Positions 12,737 to 23,408 of a stretch of DNA of 64,000 nucleotides are shown in pieces. Made by a program: the position numbers and the translations under genes. The stretch is taken from contig JANFOG010000004.1 in assembly GCA_024336345.1 (NCBI GenBank), forward strand, positions 2,170,001 through 2,234,000, read 5' to 3'. The notes under the pieces are model-generated. The model had not been told where the DNA came from, searched no databases, and was given only the letters and a program-made list of their open reading frames with translations. The DNA comes from Mariannaea sp. PMI_226 (lineage: Eukaryota; Ascomycota; Sordariomycetes; Hypocreales; Nectriaceae). How positions within the stretch are numbered: position 1 is the stretch's first letter; each line of letters begins with the position of its first letter.

Positions 12737-14177
12737 ATGTCAACCATGGGTAAAATGATGACGGTTGGGGAAGGCGTGTGGCTGCAGATAAAAGTAGAGT
12801 TGAAAATAGAGATGTGGGTGGTGATGATGATGGTGGTGGCGGGCGCGGACGGCAGACGGCGACAAGATGCAAACAAGGGTGAAACGAAACGGAACAAAAC
12901 AAAACCGATCGGTAAAACAAAACAAACCGAAACACACATGTGCTGCGGCCCTCGTGCCTTGATGAGATACAATGTGCCCTACAATATTAGAAATAACCAA
13001 GGTACTACATGGAGTTGCCCTGCATATGTCTATGAGTGCAGTGGGCAGCATACAAACGAACAAACAAACAAAATTCCGGACTCCCTCGGGCCCTGTCGCA
13101 TCCGCCCCCGGCTTGTTCAAGATCCGGACGGGCGCCGCACAAGGATCTTGGCTCCAACGGCCCTCAGCGATAGCCGGCCAAAGACTCCATTGCACTGGCA
13201 ACGTCGACTGCTGTGAGTGGACGGCGCGTCTGATCGTGTAATCATCCAAATGCATCCATATCGTAGGGGCAAAGGGGCCTTCTGCCGAACGCCAGGGCTG
13301 AGCATCCCACGTTATTTTTAGCCGCCCCTCCTCTTCCTCTTCTGCTCCATACGTTAGCTACGTCGCTCTAAAAAAAAAAAAATAGAGAAGAAGGATGAAC
13401 CAGCCAGTCAGAAGGCTTCCCGCCTTTGCACAGCCAGCCTCGGTGCCACCCGCAGGCCAACAAAGTCGTTTTTTGCGCCCCTCCCATTTGCCCATGGAGG
13501 TCCCATTATCCCACAAGCCCCAGGAATATGCTTGGTGCCTTCTGGCGCGTCTGGGTGCTGTGCTGTGCTGCTGTGCTGTGCTGCTGGTACCTGGATCCAG
13601 AAAATGGAGACCGCAGAGGACCGTTTTAGCCCAAAATTCCATCCTTCATGGCCACCTACAGCACCGGCAGTCACTGTAGTACAGCGCGCTAACATACCTC
13701 ACTGTACATCCCATAGGCGGGCAGTAATTGGAATTCATTAGTGATGGAAGCGCATGGCACCAGCCGCGCCCTTTTTTTTTTTGGCCCTCTCTTGATGCTC
13801 CGCCCGGATCGGAACAGCGGGCCACGGAAGACTGACTTACCGAAGCGCAAGCCACTCGCCAGGTCGACCATCTTGGTGACCCTCAAGCAAACAAGCAACG
13901 ACAACACCATCATTGCGCTAGCAGCATCATGTCAGATTCTTACTTGCTGGGGCTGGGCGTAGCAATGAGTCTGCGAGCGTCAGGCTTGGCTCCTCTGGGG
14001 AGATGAGAAATGAAAACGAACCCGCAGGCTCTGCTCTGGCTATTGGGGGCTGCGGACTCTTCATGTATAAGAGGATGGCATCAGTCCGTGATTGAAACGA
14101 AAAATCATCATCACATCGCAGCATCTACAGCTTCCTCAGCTTCTTCAATACACATTCACATTCACATACACATCACT

Positions 14178-14253
14178 TATATATATATATATATAACACT
14201 CTTCCTTTACACCACCACCACCACCACCACCACCACCACAACAACAACAACAA
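14178..14253 (+). repeat. TA repeat followed by ACC and ACA repeats in the cupin gene leader
   Basis: About nine TA units (14178-14195) are followed, after 13 nt, by about ten ACC units (14209-14238) and five ACA units up to 14253, 19 nt before the ATG at 14272. The TA tract may act as core promoter. The ACC/ACA tracts would form an unstructured, G-free 5' leader, which usually favours efficient scanning; that part is inference. Confidence 0.8.
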
Positions 14254-14271
14254 CCAAAACTCCCATTCACA

Positions 14272-14665
14272 ATGCAGTTCTCCGCCGCTACCATCTCCGC
14301 CATCTTGGCCTTCACCTCCTTTGCCTCTGCTGCCCCTGGTCACTCTAGACGTGGTGGCTACCCTCAGGAGCTCAGCTTGACTGCCCAGCTTCAGCTTGCT
14401 GATACGTGAGTCTTCTTTCAACACCCTTATAACAACTAGCATAGGATTGGAAATACTAACTCTTATCCTCCCTCACAGTGCCGCTGATCGCTTCGCCCTC
14501 CTCAAGGACGATGACTTCGTCTTCGACTTCAACCAGCAGCAGAAGAACGCTGGAAAGGGCGGCCAGCTTGTTGCTGCTAACCGCAAGACCTTCCCTGCCC
14601 TCGTTGGCACTGGTGCTGGCATGGCCTTTGGCCGAGTTGATGGTAAGTCATAGCTTCTATCTCTA

Positions 14666-14696
<31 letters not shown>

Positions 14697-15190
14697 TACA
14701 ACTGGGAATCAACTAGTCTTGGAAACAAATCATGGAAGCTAACAAGTTTTCTTCTCTCACAGCTTGTGGTCTCAACACTCTCCACGTTCACCCCCGCTCC
14801 GTCGAGCTTCAGATCGTCACCTCCGGCCGTCTCATCGCAGAGATGGTCCCCGAGAACGGTGTGCTCAACAGCGACGGCACCCGCCGTGTCATCCGCACCG
14901 AGCTCACTGCCAACATGATGACTCCCTTCTACCAGGGTTCCGTCCACACCCAGTTCAACCCTGACTGCGAGGAGGCCACCTTTGTCGCCGCCTTCGCCTC
15001 TGAGGACTTTGGTACCGGCCAGATTGCCGACGAGACCTTCGCCCTCAGCGATGACTTCATCTCCATGACCTTTGGTCAGAGCATCGCTGGCGAGGATATC
15101 GACCGTGTCCGCAAGGCCATCCCCCAGAGCATCGCCCTGGGTGTTGAGGATTGCCTCAAGAAGTGCGGCAAGACCAAGCGCTCCATCTAA
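14272..15190 (+). CDS. Secreted cupin (spherulin-1A/germin-like)
   Basis: Three exons (14272-14405, 14479-14642, 14763-15190) give 241 residues. A signal peptide of about 19 residues (MQFSAATISAILAFTSFAS) precedes a possible Kex2-type site (SRR). The cupin core is recognisable: LNTLHVHPRSVELQIVTSGR carries the first motif with its paired His and the Glu, and QGSVHTQFNPDCEEATFVAAF carries the second. Two C-terminal Cys (DCLKKC) may form a disulfide. Spherulin-like cupins are secreted or spore/stress-associated, with germin-type metal sites; oxalate oxidase or SOD activity cannot be claimed here. The gene starts after a low-complexity leader, and intron 2 contains a (CA)12 microsatellite at 14671-14694. 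It is convergent with MEF2. Confidence 0.9.
14671..14694. repeat. (CA)12 microsatellite inside cupin intron 2
   Basis: An uninterrupted CA dinucleotide array about 27 nt downstream of the intron 2 donor of the cupin gene. It is likely length-polymorphic. Confidence 0.95.
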
Positions 15191-15896
15191 GCAACCCTTT
15201 CTTCTCCCGATCTCTCACCTGTTCGAACAAAAAAGGGGAGACGCTTTGCATAATTCAACCTTGCACATAACTTGCATTGCGCCTATCAACTAGATGTATA
15301 TCTGATTTCTTGCCGGGAGGGCTGCTCATCCTGCCGGCGTACATAGAGCATTGTGTGTTTTTTTTGGGGGGAGTGGGTTTTGGGGTGTATATTATTCCTT
15401 GTTATTCATTCTTAGCAATGTTATTGTGCAAATCTTGTATATACTGCACATGATTACGAATCAACTGTACATAGCCATCGATATTTATAGACTACTTCAC
15501 ATCTTCAATCTGAGTAAGGCAATTATCCCAGGACGCATGTCAGCCTCTACTAGGGCTTATGAGTGACAATGATTGGCCGTGGCAAGCAATTTGCCCTGGC
15601 ATGTCCCCAGCCGAATGAAACATCAAGTTACTTTAGCTCTTTGTAGGTATATTAACCCGGAAGCCTCTTATCTCATTCAGTTGGGGTCCAAAGACTTTCC
15701 CCGATGACGGCCACTGAATCTTCCAAATGATATTCTGATGGTCTTGCTGATTCTACATAATACCTTTTTATCATATCGTACATTATCCTACATCTTTCCT
15801 AGGGCTCCATACCCTATAACAGAATTGCCAAAAACAAAAAGAAGAAGACATTGGTTTTGTACCTTCTATTATGCTACAATCCTTCATGCCGCTTCT
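15191..15896. other. Convergent 3' region between cupin and MEF2
   Basis: A/T-rich 706 bp between two stop codons. It contains only T-rich runs and TATA-like stretches typical of fungal 3' ends. No gene is seen. Confidence 0.65.
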
Positions 15897-18530
15897 TCAT
15901 AGCCCCTTCTCTCGATGACCAACCACCTTGGCGAACGAGTCAAAGGACATCGTCATTGAATGCCGACCAGCTGTTTTGCTGCGCAAATGATTATCGTAGT
16001 CGAGCATTTCCTTGTAAGGTACCTTGGCCACAATCTCTACCATTCGTGCGGTGGACTTCTTTCCGCGTAGTGATGTTACCGAGTCGTATGGATCAGGTGG
16101 AGTATAAATCTTGGAGACGTCGATGTGGTCATCGCCCGTCGACTCGGCTGAACGGTCATTGACTTCTAAGACGTGACCGCCCGCTCCGGCAGTGACATCG
16201 TGTTGAACCGTTCCAGCCGTGGCTTCCGGGCAGGTAATGTGGGCCAGCATAATGGGTTCAAGGACGTTAATCTGCTCCTTGTCGAATGCATCCTTCAGAG
16301 CTGCCTGTACTCCAGTTCTGGCAACGCTGCTGAAGTGACCGCCGGTGGGAGTTGCGAATGCGCCAGGCGATGTATCGAGTTCGATTGTAACGTGGCACCC
16401 ATGAATCGGTGCAGCTCTTCGCGGACCTCTTGCGAGACCTGCAATCGCTCCGTTCAGAAGCTGTTGCCGTGCCTCCTCAAGGTCAAACGTGAGTGAGTTG
16501 GGGTCATCGGGTACTGGAATAGTAATATGATATATATTTCCATCTCTTTCGACGGCCGAGTCTAGGAGACTCTCACGATGGTGATCTTCAATAGGCTCCA
16601 ATGTCACCGTGCAGGAAGCCTTGCCAGGTTTACTGGCGACGGGCCGATCAAACACTATGTTTTGCGGCCGCGTACGCGTATTGACACACTCTTTGTAGTC
16701 GACCTCAATGGGGCCGAACTCGGCGTCAATCTTGTACTGCTGCCTCATGTTGTACAAAGAGACGTCCAAATGGAGTTTGCCCATTCCCTGAATGGTAAAT
16801 TGCTCAGTCTTTGGGTTTTTGCTCCATCGAAGACTTGGGTCTTCACGACTGGTGTTCTCCAGGGCAATCTGCAGCTGCTGTGTTGCGACGTTTCCGTATG
16901 GCTCGACCTGGAGGAAAGCAACCGGGGGAGGGATCTCAGGAGGACGGACCTGAACATGGCGAAAACTCTCATTCAGGGGTTTGCCACCTACTGTGGTGAC
17001 GAGAGTGTCGCCTGTTCGGGCTTTCTTAAGGCCTCTGAGTGCTCCAATTTGCCCTACGGATAGTTCCTGAATATCCTGCGTTTTGGATGCGGATATTTGA
17101 AGAATTCCCATAGGCCTTTCGTTGACAAGCATGTTTGTATTGAAGGTGGAGGCATTCCTAGTCATGGTGCCATGGTAGACGCGCACGAAACTGATAACAC
17201 CTTCTTTGGGATGGTTAAACACTTTAAATACTGACGCAACGGATGCGATGTGGGATTTGCTAGCCTTCTTGTCAGCTAGGACCTCGTCGAGACGGTGTCT
17301 TGTCGACCCAACCCGAACCTCCACGGAGGGACGCTCTTGTGGATTAGGCATATAGTCTGTGATGGCATCCATCAAAGGCTCAACACCAATATGACGGAAG
17401 CTTGAACCAGCAAATACAGGAATGACTCGGCCATCTCCACTCTGGATTGCTCTTCGAATGGCTTGCTTGATGATGGCACTGTCAATGTTGTGGTTCTCCG
17501 CAAGGAATTCATCCATAATAACCTCGTCGAAATCGGCCAGGCCTTCGACCAGAGCCTGCCTCGCTTGCTCAATCTCACCCACGAGGTGTTGATTTGAACT
17601 TGAAGCTAGCTTTTCTTGAAGCTCTGATGGTCCATATCGAGTCTTTTCCCGCTCTGACTTCCATCGATACCCGACTCTGTCGATCACGTCGATTACGCCA
17701 ACAAAGTCTTCCTTTTCCCACCAAGGAATTTGGCAAACAAGTGGCCATCCCTTGAGCCGGGTACCAATCTCGAGAACTGCCTTCTTGAACGATGCGCCTT
17801 CACGGTCAAGTTTATTGCAGTAGACAATGCGCGGGACACTGAATTCGTGAGCAGAGGCCCAAACTCTTTCGGTATGTGCCTCGACGCCCTTCACCGAGTC
17901 GATGATACACACGGCACCGTCGAGAATTGGGAGACACCTGTCGACTTCGAAACGGAAATCCTGATGTCCGGGAGTGTCAATAAGGTTGATAGTCTTTGGC
18001 TGACTCCCTGGAAGCAGATCTTGGGCACGGGGCCAGTTGAATGTGATGGCAGCAGATTGAATGGTGATGCCTCGTTCTCGCTCAAGTTCGAGAAAATCGG
18101 TCACAGTATTTCCAGCATCCACATCTGACCCGATTAGCTTTCTTGATACCAAAAATTGAACAAACGAGGAGTCCACAACCACACTATGGAATAGACGTCA
18201 ATGATTTTGTTGATGAGGGTTGCAAGTTTCTTACCTCCCACTCGCTGAGTGACACCACTGTAGTACAGCATGCGTTCCGTGGTGGTCGTTTTACCCTAGC
18301 CCAAATCGTAAGCTCCAGAGAATCTTTCATTGTATAGTAAAAAATGGACCTACAGCATCAACATGTGCAATAATGCCTATGTTGCGAATATTCTCAAGGT
18401 GGGTTGCAGCATGGCTATACGCTGCCTGTCGAACCGGAGTGCACAAAGCTACGCCAGGCCATTGGGAGGCCCGAGAACAAACTGGGCCTCGCGCAGCTGG
18501 TCCTCGACGCAGAAGCGAGAGAACAAGCAT
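15897..18530 (-). CDS. MEF2: Mitochondrial elongation factor G2 / ribosome-releasing factor 2
   Basis: GTPase that works with mitochondrial RRF to split ribosomes after termination. Exons 18530-18354, 18295-18235 and 18124-15897 give 821 residues, close to yeast Mef2 (819). The N-terminus is Arg/Ala/Ser-rich and fits a mitochondrial presequence. The G1 loop AHVDAGKTTTTER is assembled across intron 1, which falls exactly between HVDA and GKT. G2/G3 follow as RERGITIQSAAITF and DTPGHQDF, and G4 as YCNKLDREG. Domain IV ends with GGHF..RTGVQAALKDAF, and domain V contains the segment after PIMLAHITCPEA. The Mef2 branch rather than Mef1 is indicated by [24 protein letters not shown]. It shares a 518 bp promoter region with divergent TVP15. 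Confidence 0.96.
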
Positions 18531-19048
18531 CTTTAACTAACAACTCAGAGCTGCCAATGCTCTGCTTTGGCAGTGAAGACTCGGCAGTTATCTTTTCAGA
18601 GCTCGAGTTGTTTCCGCACACCTGCATGTATCACAGTACCTGACCATCCGAGCCACACAGAGCCACATGGAGCCACACAGTGGCTGGAGCACACGTTTCT
18701 CCTTTGAGCAGGCGGTGGGCAGTGGCGGAAGTCCCCTGCGTGGCCCGGGGACACCACCCTAGTGCATTGCCGCTAATAAAGCACCTCAAGCTTGTTGCGG
18801 GTGAACTACGTAACCAGCTCCTCCTGGACTTTTCAACATTCGTCTCGTGGCCCCGGATTACGCATTTGCTTCCATCTGACGTCGGTCCTTAAAACCGCTG
18901 CCTGATATCGCCCAAACAAAACCCCTCGAGTCGCTTGCCCATCCGACCGTATCCTCTTCAATCTTCCGACTCCCCTTGAGAGAATTTCAAATTCAAATTC
19001 ATTTTCCAATCCCGAACCTCTTTGTCGTCGCAAACAGCAACTACAGCC
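18531..19048. other. Shared promoter region of divergent MEF2 and TVP15
   Basis: 518 bp between two start codons, containing three nearby copies of an AGCCACA(T/C)-like sequence (about 18651-18680). No other gene is visible. Confidence 0.55.
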
Positions 19049-19727
19049 ATGGAGCTCTCCGACATCTTGTTAGTTGGTCCGCGCCGAACCCAAGGGCATC
19101 CTCACAGCTAACCATAACTTGACATCCAGTCGCATCGTTAACTTGGTCATTGGTGCCATCACCACCCTTGGTGGAATCGCCCACTTCTTCCCCATCGGCT
19201 TGTACGTACTATTACCGCAGACCTCCATCCACGCAAGATTGCGCACTTCGCGCATCACGGAGACGCAAAGCAGAACTACCCTGCTCAGAAATGCTAACAA
19301 ACTTTTATTATAGTCAATCAATCATTGTTGGTGTCTACATGATCGTTTTCGGTCTTGCTATCGCGCTTTTGGGTTTGTCAACAGAATTGACCCTGTCATA
19401 GTATTTCCATGCCTAACGTGTCGCAGAATTCCAAATCCCTCCGCAAGTCTCCAGATATGCTTCCTTCCTCTTCTCCTTCATTGGCCGTGGTGTTTGTAAG
19501 TCAATATCACACACAATCTCAATATCTTGACTCAAATCTCACATTGCGTAGTCTACATCTTCCTCGGCAGCCTTCTCCTCGGCGAGATGTGGCTCAGCAA
19601 ACTGGCTGGTGCCATCGTCGGCATCGTCGGTATCGCCTACGTCGCCCTCGAGTTCATTCCCTCTATTGAGCCCCCGAGCAACATGCGCGATGCCGAGGAT
19701 GCTGGCTGGGGTGCTGAACAGGTCTAA
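19049..19727 (+). CDS. TVP15: Golgi membrane protein Tvp15 (COPI-associated family)
   Basis: Five short exons (19049-19068, 19130-19201, 19314-19372, 19427-19495, 19552-19727) encode 131 residues; yeast Tvp15 has 143. Each junction keeps phase. Four hydrophobic segments are visible (about residues 8-28, 33-50, 57-80, 85-108). The family signature is present: EFQIPPQVSRYASFLFSFIGRGVFYIFLGS in two exons, then EFIPSIEPPSNM near the C-terminus, which is very close to the yeast protein. Tvp15 resides in Tlg2-containing late-Golgi vesicles; its molecular role is unknown. The gene is divergent from MEF2 and convergent with UTP21. Confidence 0.94.
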
Positions 19728-20146
19728 AAATACCTGACTTTACTCCGTCGCTACGGTCCTTGGTTAAAATATTTTAGCCTCAAGACACGGCACAGGCTAC
19801 ATTATATAGCTTGACCAGTTTGTGTAGAGCTTTTGAGACGGATATATGTGATCTCTGTTGGGAAAGATCCTGGGGATCTACCTTTTAAGAGATGGCCATG
19901 TTTGAGTCTGCATTTAAACAGCTTGCGGGGGTTGGAGTTCTGTGAGAAGAGGCCCGAGAGGGTTGATTTTGGTGCATGGGGATCATGGGGATCATGGGAT
20001 AGTAATCGTCAAATGAATAGATGTGTTTGTTTAAAAAGGATCTTTCATGTGCACACTTGACCGTTGGAAGTGAGCAGTTCAATGCAAGAAAAACAAGACC
20101 CCCCCCAAAGGGCCAACTGGTGAATAAATTCCTAGTAATTCCTTTC
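19728..20146. other. Convergent 3' region between TVP15 and UTP21
   Basis: 419 bp holding both gene ends. It includes a direct GGGGATCAT repeat (about 19977-19998). No coding signal. Confidence 0.6.
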
Positions 20147-23100
20147 CTATGTTCTGGGACTCCTCAAGAAACTGACAACACCGCTGCAATACCCAACCAA
20201 ACCGTCTAACCGTATACACTCCTTTTCTTGATGTGTTTTCCATTCTTTCAAAGCCGTCAAGAGTAAACCGTTTTCCATGACGAGATCGAAGTGCAACCGG
20301 AGGAAAACAGTCATCCAAGCCTGTGTCAGTTCGTAATCACGACGGGCCTGAAGACGAGCTGTCAACGCGCGGATGAAGTGAAGGAGCTCGTTAGAGTCTT
20401 CATCGCCGCTCCCGATGGATAGGGAGCGGAGCTCTAGGTCGGCGCTCGAGGGTGAGAGGGACTTGAGATGCTCGATGAATTCGTCGTCTGTAACGAGGAA
20501 TGAGTATAATGAAAGGGAAGGGGCCCGTGGAATGGATAAAGACTTACAATTGCCCGAGACGGCGCCACTACGAAGCTTAGAACTCAACACCTCTTCGAAG
20601 CGAGCCTTTTCCAGTCTTGTGATTCGCGACTTGCTGTCCTCATCAGCCGCTGGCTTTTGTTGCTGCGCAAGTGCGCCATCTGCTTTGCCTGAGGGCAAGA
20701 AGAAGGGGGCCTTCTCCGGAGCCTTGGGGGCCTCAGTAGGTTTATTGCGCTCTTTAATCAGATCCAGATGTAGGAGTGTTTGCCAACGAGTTTTGGGGAC
20801 CAAGCTGAGCGTTGTCAACTCGGAGCTGAGTTGCTCGATCGTAGGCGCCACGACAGTATCATCGCTCTCTTCCTGGTCCTCTTCGAACGCACCCTCTAGC
20901 ATGCCCTGATTTCCTTCACCAGAAACAGTAGGTGCAGCGACTTGTCCAATCTCCTTTTCTGATATCTGCCTTGTCGCAACGTGCTTGAACAAGGACTTGT
21001 TGGTCCATAGGGTGACACCTAGCTCGCCTTGAATTGAAGCCGCCAAGTACTCGCCGGAGGATGACATCGCCAATGCCTTGCAAGGCTTCTCTAGTCGAAT
21101 GGCATCGATTAAATGACTCGTGGGAAGATCCCAAACCCGGATGACCGAGTCCTTGGAAGCGGCGATTATCCAGCGACCATCACTGGAGAAGCAAAAGTCG
21201 TTGATTGACTCTTGAGCCCCCCAGAACTCTCGGATGGTCCTCTTCGTCTCCATATCAACGACTCGAATTGACAAGTCATCACAGGAGAAGGCAATCAGGT
21301 TATTAGCTGGGTGATATCTGCACGCCGTTGGGAAGGTCATGGGTGCCCAGTCAATCTGCTCCAGCAAGGTTCCAGTCAAGAAATCCCAAAATTTGATCTT
21401 TCCATCAAGAGAGCAAGACACAATGGTCTTATTCATGGAATCCACAATGAGTCCAGTGATGGGCTTGGTATGTCTTCCAGTACCGGCTGCAAATTTCTTA
21501 CCCGATTCAGCCTGCAGTTGCACGACGTCATCAGCTTGTCGAAGCTGTTGCATCTTGAGCTGCCGTGCCTGTGCGGGTGTGAGCTTCGATGGGAAGCGCT
21601 GACGGTGAGTGCCGGATTGTAAGTTGTACATGTCAATGCCACCAGCTTCAGAACCCACGAGCGCAAAGGTTCCACAAGGGCTGATAGCAACTGTCGAGAC
21701 ATTGGAGCCGTCTCCAGTGGGAAATGCCCATCTACCTGCTCGCTTCCTACCCCAGAACCAAGTTCTGGCGAATGGATCGCCTTTATGGGCTGTCACAACG
21801 CTTTCCCAGCCTGTCATCCCGCTGACCTCGGCATCCTGCGACTTGGCGTTTTGGGATTTTTGCCAGATGGCCTGCTTGCCTGGCATGGCACCTATGCCAC
21901 CATCACGATTCATAGATGAGGCAATGCAAGTGATTTCGGGCGCCTTGAGATCGTCCAGAGTCGTCGTGGGGCCATGAGCAAGGGCATTAGAAGACAAGAT
22001 TCCCACCTTTTTGGCCTTCTTGCGAATGTTACCCTGGCTGAGCTCGGAACTTTGTCCATCCCGACGCAAGCTCCAGCCCCATAGGCTTCGATCTTGCCCA
22101 CCACTGATCAACCACTTATTGCCAGCCTCAGCGCCGTCAAAGTCGGAAGGTAGAAACTGCAGGCAGCTGACAGGGCCAGCATGGCCGCTTCGCGAATGCA
22201 GAATTCGAGGAATAGGATTGAACGGAGTTTCATCAAAGATCCAGGACTTCAGAGAGTTGTCGCGACCGCTTGTTACGATGACTGGCTGGCCAGGGAGGAA
22301 TTCAACTTTGCTAACACCACCTCGAACAGTCGGGCCCGCTGATGATGGAGGATTGTGAGCACTTCGTAAAACTCCCATCACACGGCCTCCATTATTGAGA
22401 TCCCAGAATGTTATATCTCCAGTAGAAGCGGTGGCTGTAGCCATGACACCATCTTTTCGACCATCCTGACCAGCACCCATACCATCAGTTCGGAAAGAGA
22501 TAGAATTGACCGGAGATGATGTGCTGCCAGCCTCAAGCTTCAGCACTCGCTTATCGGTGAGGACGTTTGTAATGACGAGAGAACCACCAGAGTAAGCGAT
22601 GGCCAGGAGTGAGAGTGCAGGACTCGGTTCGAGACAAGTAACAGCGCCGCTTTCAGGAGAAGGAGGAAGAATGGTGTAGATGAGTTTTCCGGTGCTTATA
22701 TTCCAAATTTCTACCCAGCCGTCTTTCCGACCGACAAAGACCTTGTTCAAGAACGTGGGCATAGAAACGACACCACCAGTGATTTCGTTACCGCCCCTGC
22801 TGGCTGTCATGGTATGGATTGTCGTGTAGTGCTCAAGGGTCTCTGTCTTGAAAATCTCAAGCCTTGTTACAGCACAAGCGACGGTCCATGTGCCCAATAC
22901 CAAGATCTGTCGGATAGGCTCATTCAAGTCAGAAGGGAGTTGAAGCTCGTCGACCTTCTTGCCCCTCTGGAAAACCCAGATGCCCTGGGACTCGCCCTTT
23001 GTCGATCCACCCCATGCTGCAAAAACCTTTTGCTTCCAAGCGAGAGTCGCGGTGATATCGGCGGGAGTCTGAGGTCGGGTGATGAAAACGAGGTTGAGAC

Positions 23101-23408
23101 CGCGGCGCAGATCATATGTCTGGATCGACCTGCCGACTGACGTTGAAATCTGGAAAGTGGTTTTACCAAGTGGTATGGAGGTGAATGGAACACTGGTGGG
23201 AGAAACAAGACCGACGGTCTATAGGCGATTGAGGAAAAAAATGGTCAGAACCATACTGTGACACTACTGCGAGTTGGTTGATAGGAGAAGGAAGACATAC
23301 TCTGAAGGGGGCAAAGATCCTTGACGAATTTGAGGCGGCCTTGGTGGGATTTGCAAGAGAAGTGGTTTTCTGGCGCTTGACCACCGGTTGGTCATCTAGG
23401 TGAGGCAT
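20147..23408 (-). CDS. UTP21: U3 snoRNP-associated WD-repeat protein Utp21 (WDR36)
   Basis: Component of the UTP-B subcomplex of the small-subunit processome, needed for 18S rRNA maturation in the nucleolus. Exons 23408-23301, 23218-20548 and 20487-20147 give 1039 residues (yeast 939). Two WD40 propellers fill residues about 40-700, with readable repeats such as VFVGRKDGWVEIWNISTGKL, VIVTSGRDNSLKSW, TIVSCSLDGKIKFWD and WIIAASKDSVIRVWDLP. The C-terminal Utp21 domain begins near EFIEHLKSLSPSSADLELRSL and ends ALKEWKTHQEKE..LVGYCSGVVSFLR. The second intron (20547-20488) is exactly 60 nt and lacks stops, so unspliced RNA would add 20 residues in frame. The upstream start is supported by the basic N-terminus and phase-0 junction to TVGLVSPTSVPF. 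Confidence 0.96.

Larger units (their letters stand above)
8911..14271. other. 5.4 kb gene-free region between divergent SUN and cupin genes
   Basis: No conserved coding segment is recognised on either strand. The longest frame (9664-10203, plus, 179 codons) overlaps minus-strand frames at 9702-9977 and 9854-10098, has no domain and ends in low-complexity sequence. The region contains a G-rich run at about 10107-10132, a CTGCA pentamer repeat at 12717-12736, a GCTGT/GCTGCT repeat at about 13556-13585, a poly-T run near 13772 and, near the cupin gene, TA and ACC repeats. It probably holds both long promoters and may host non-coding transcripts. Confidence 0.6.
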
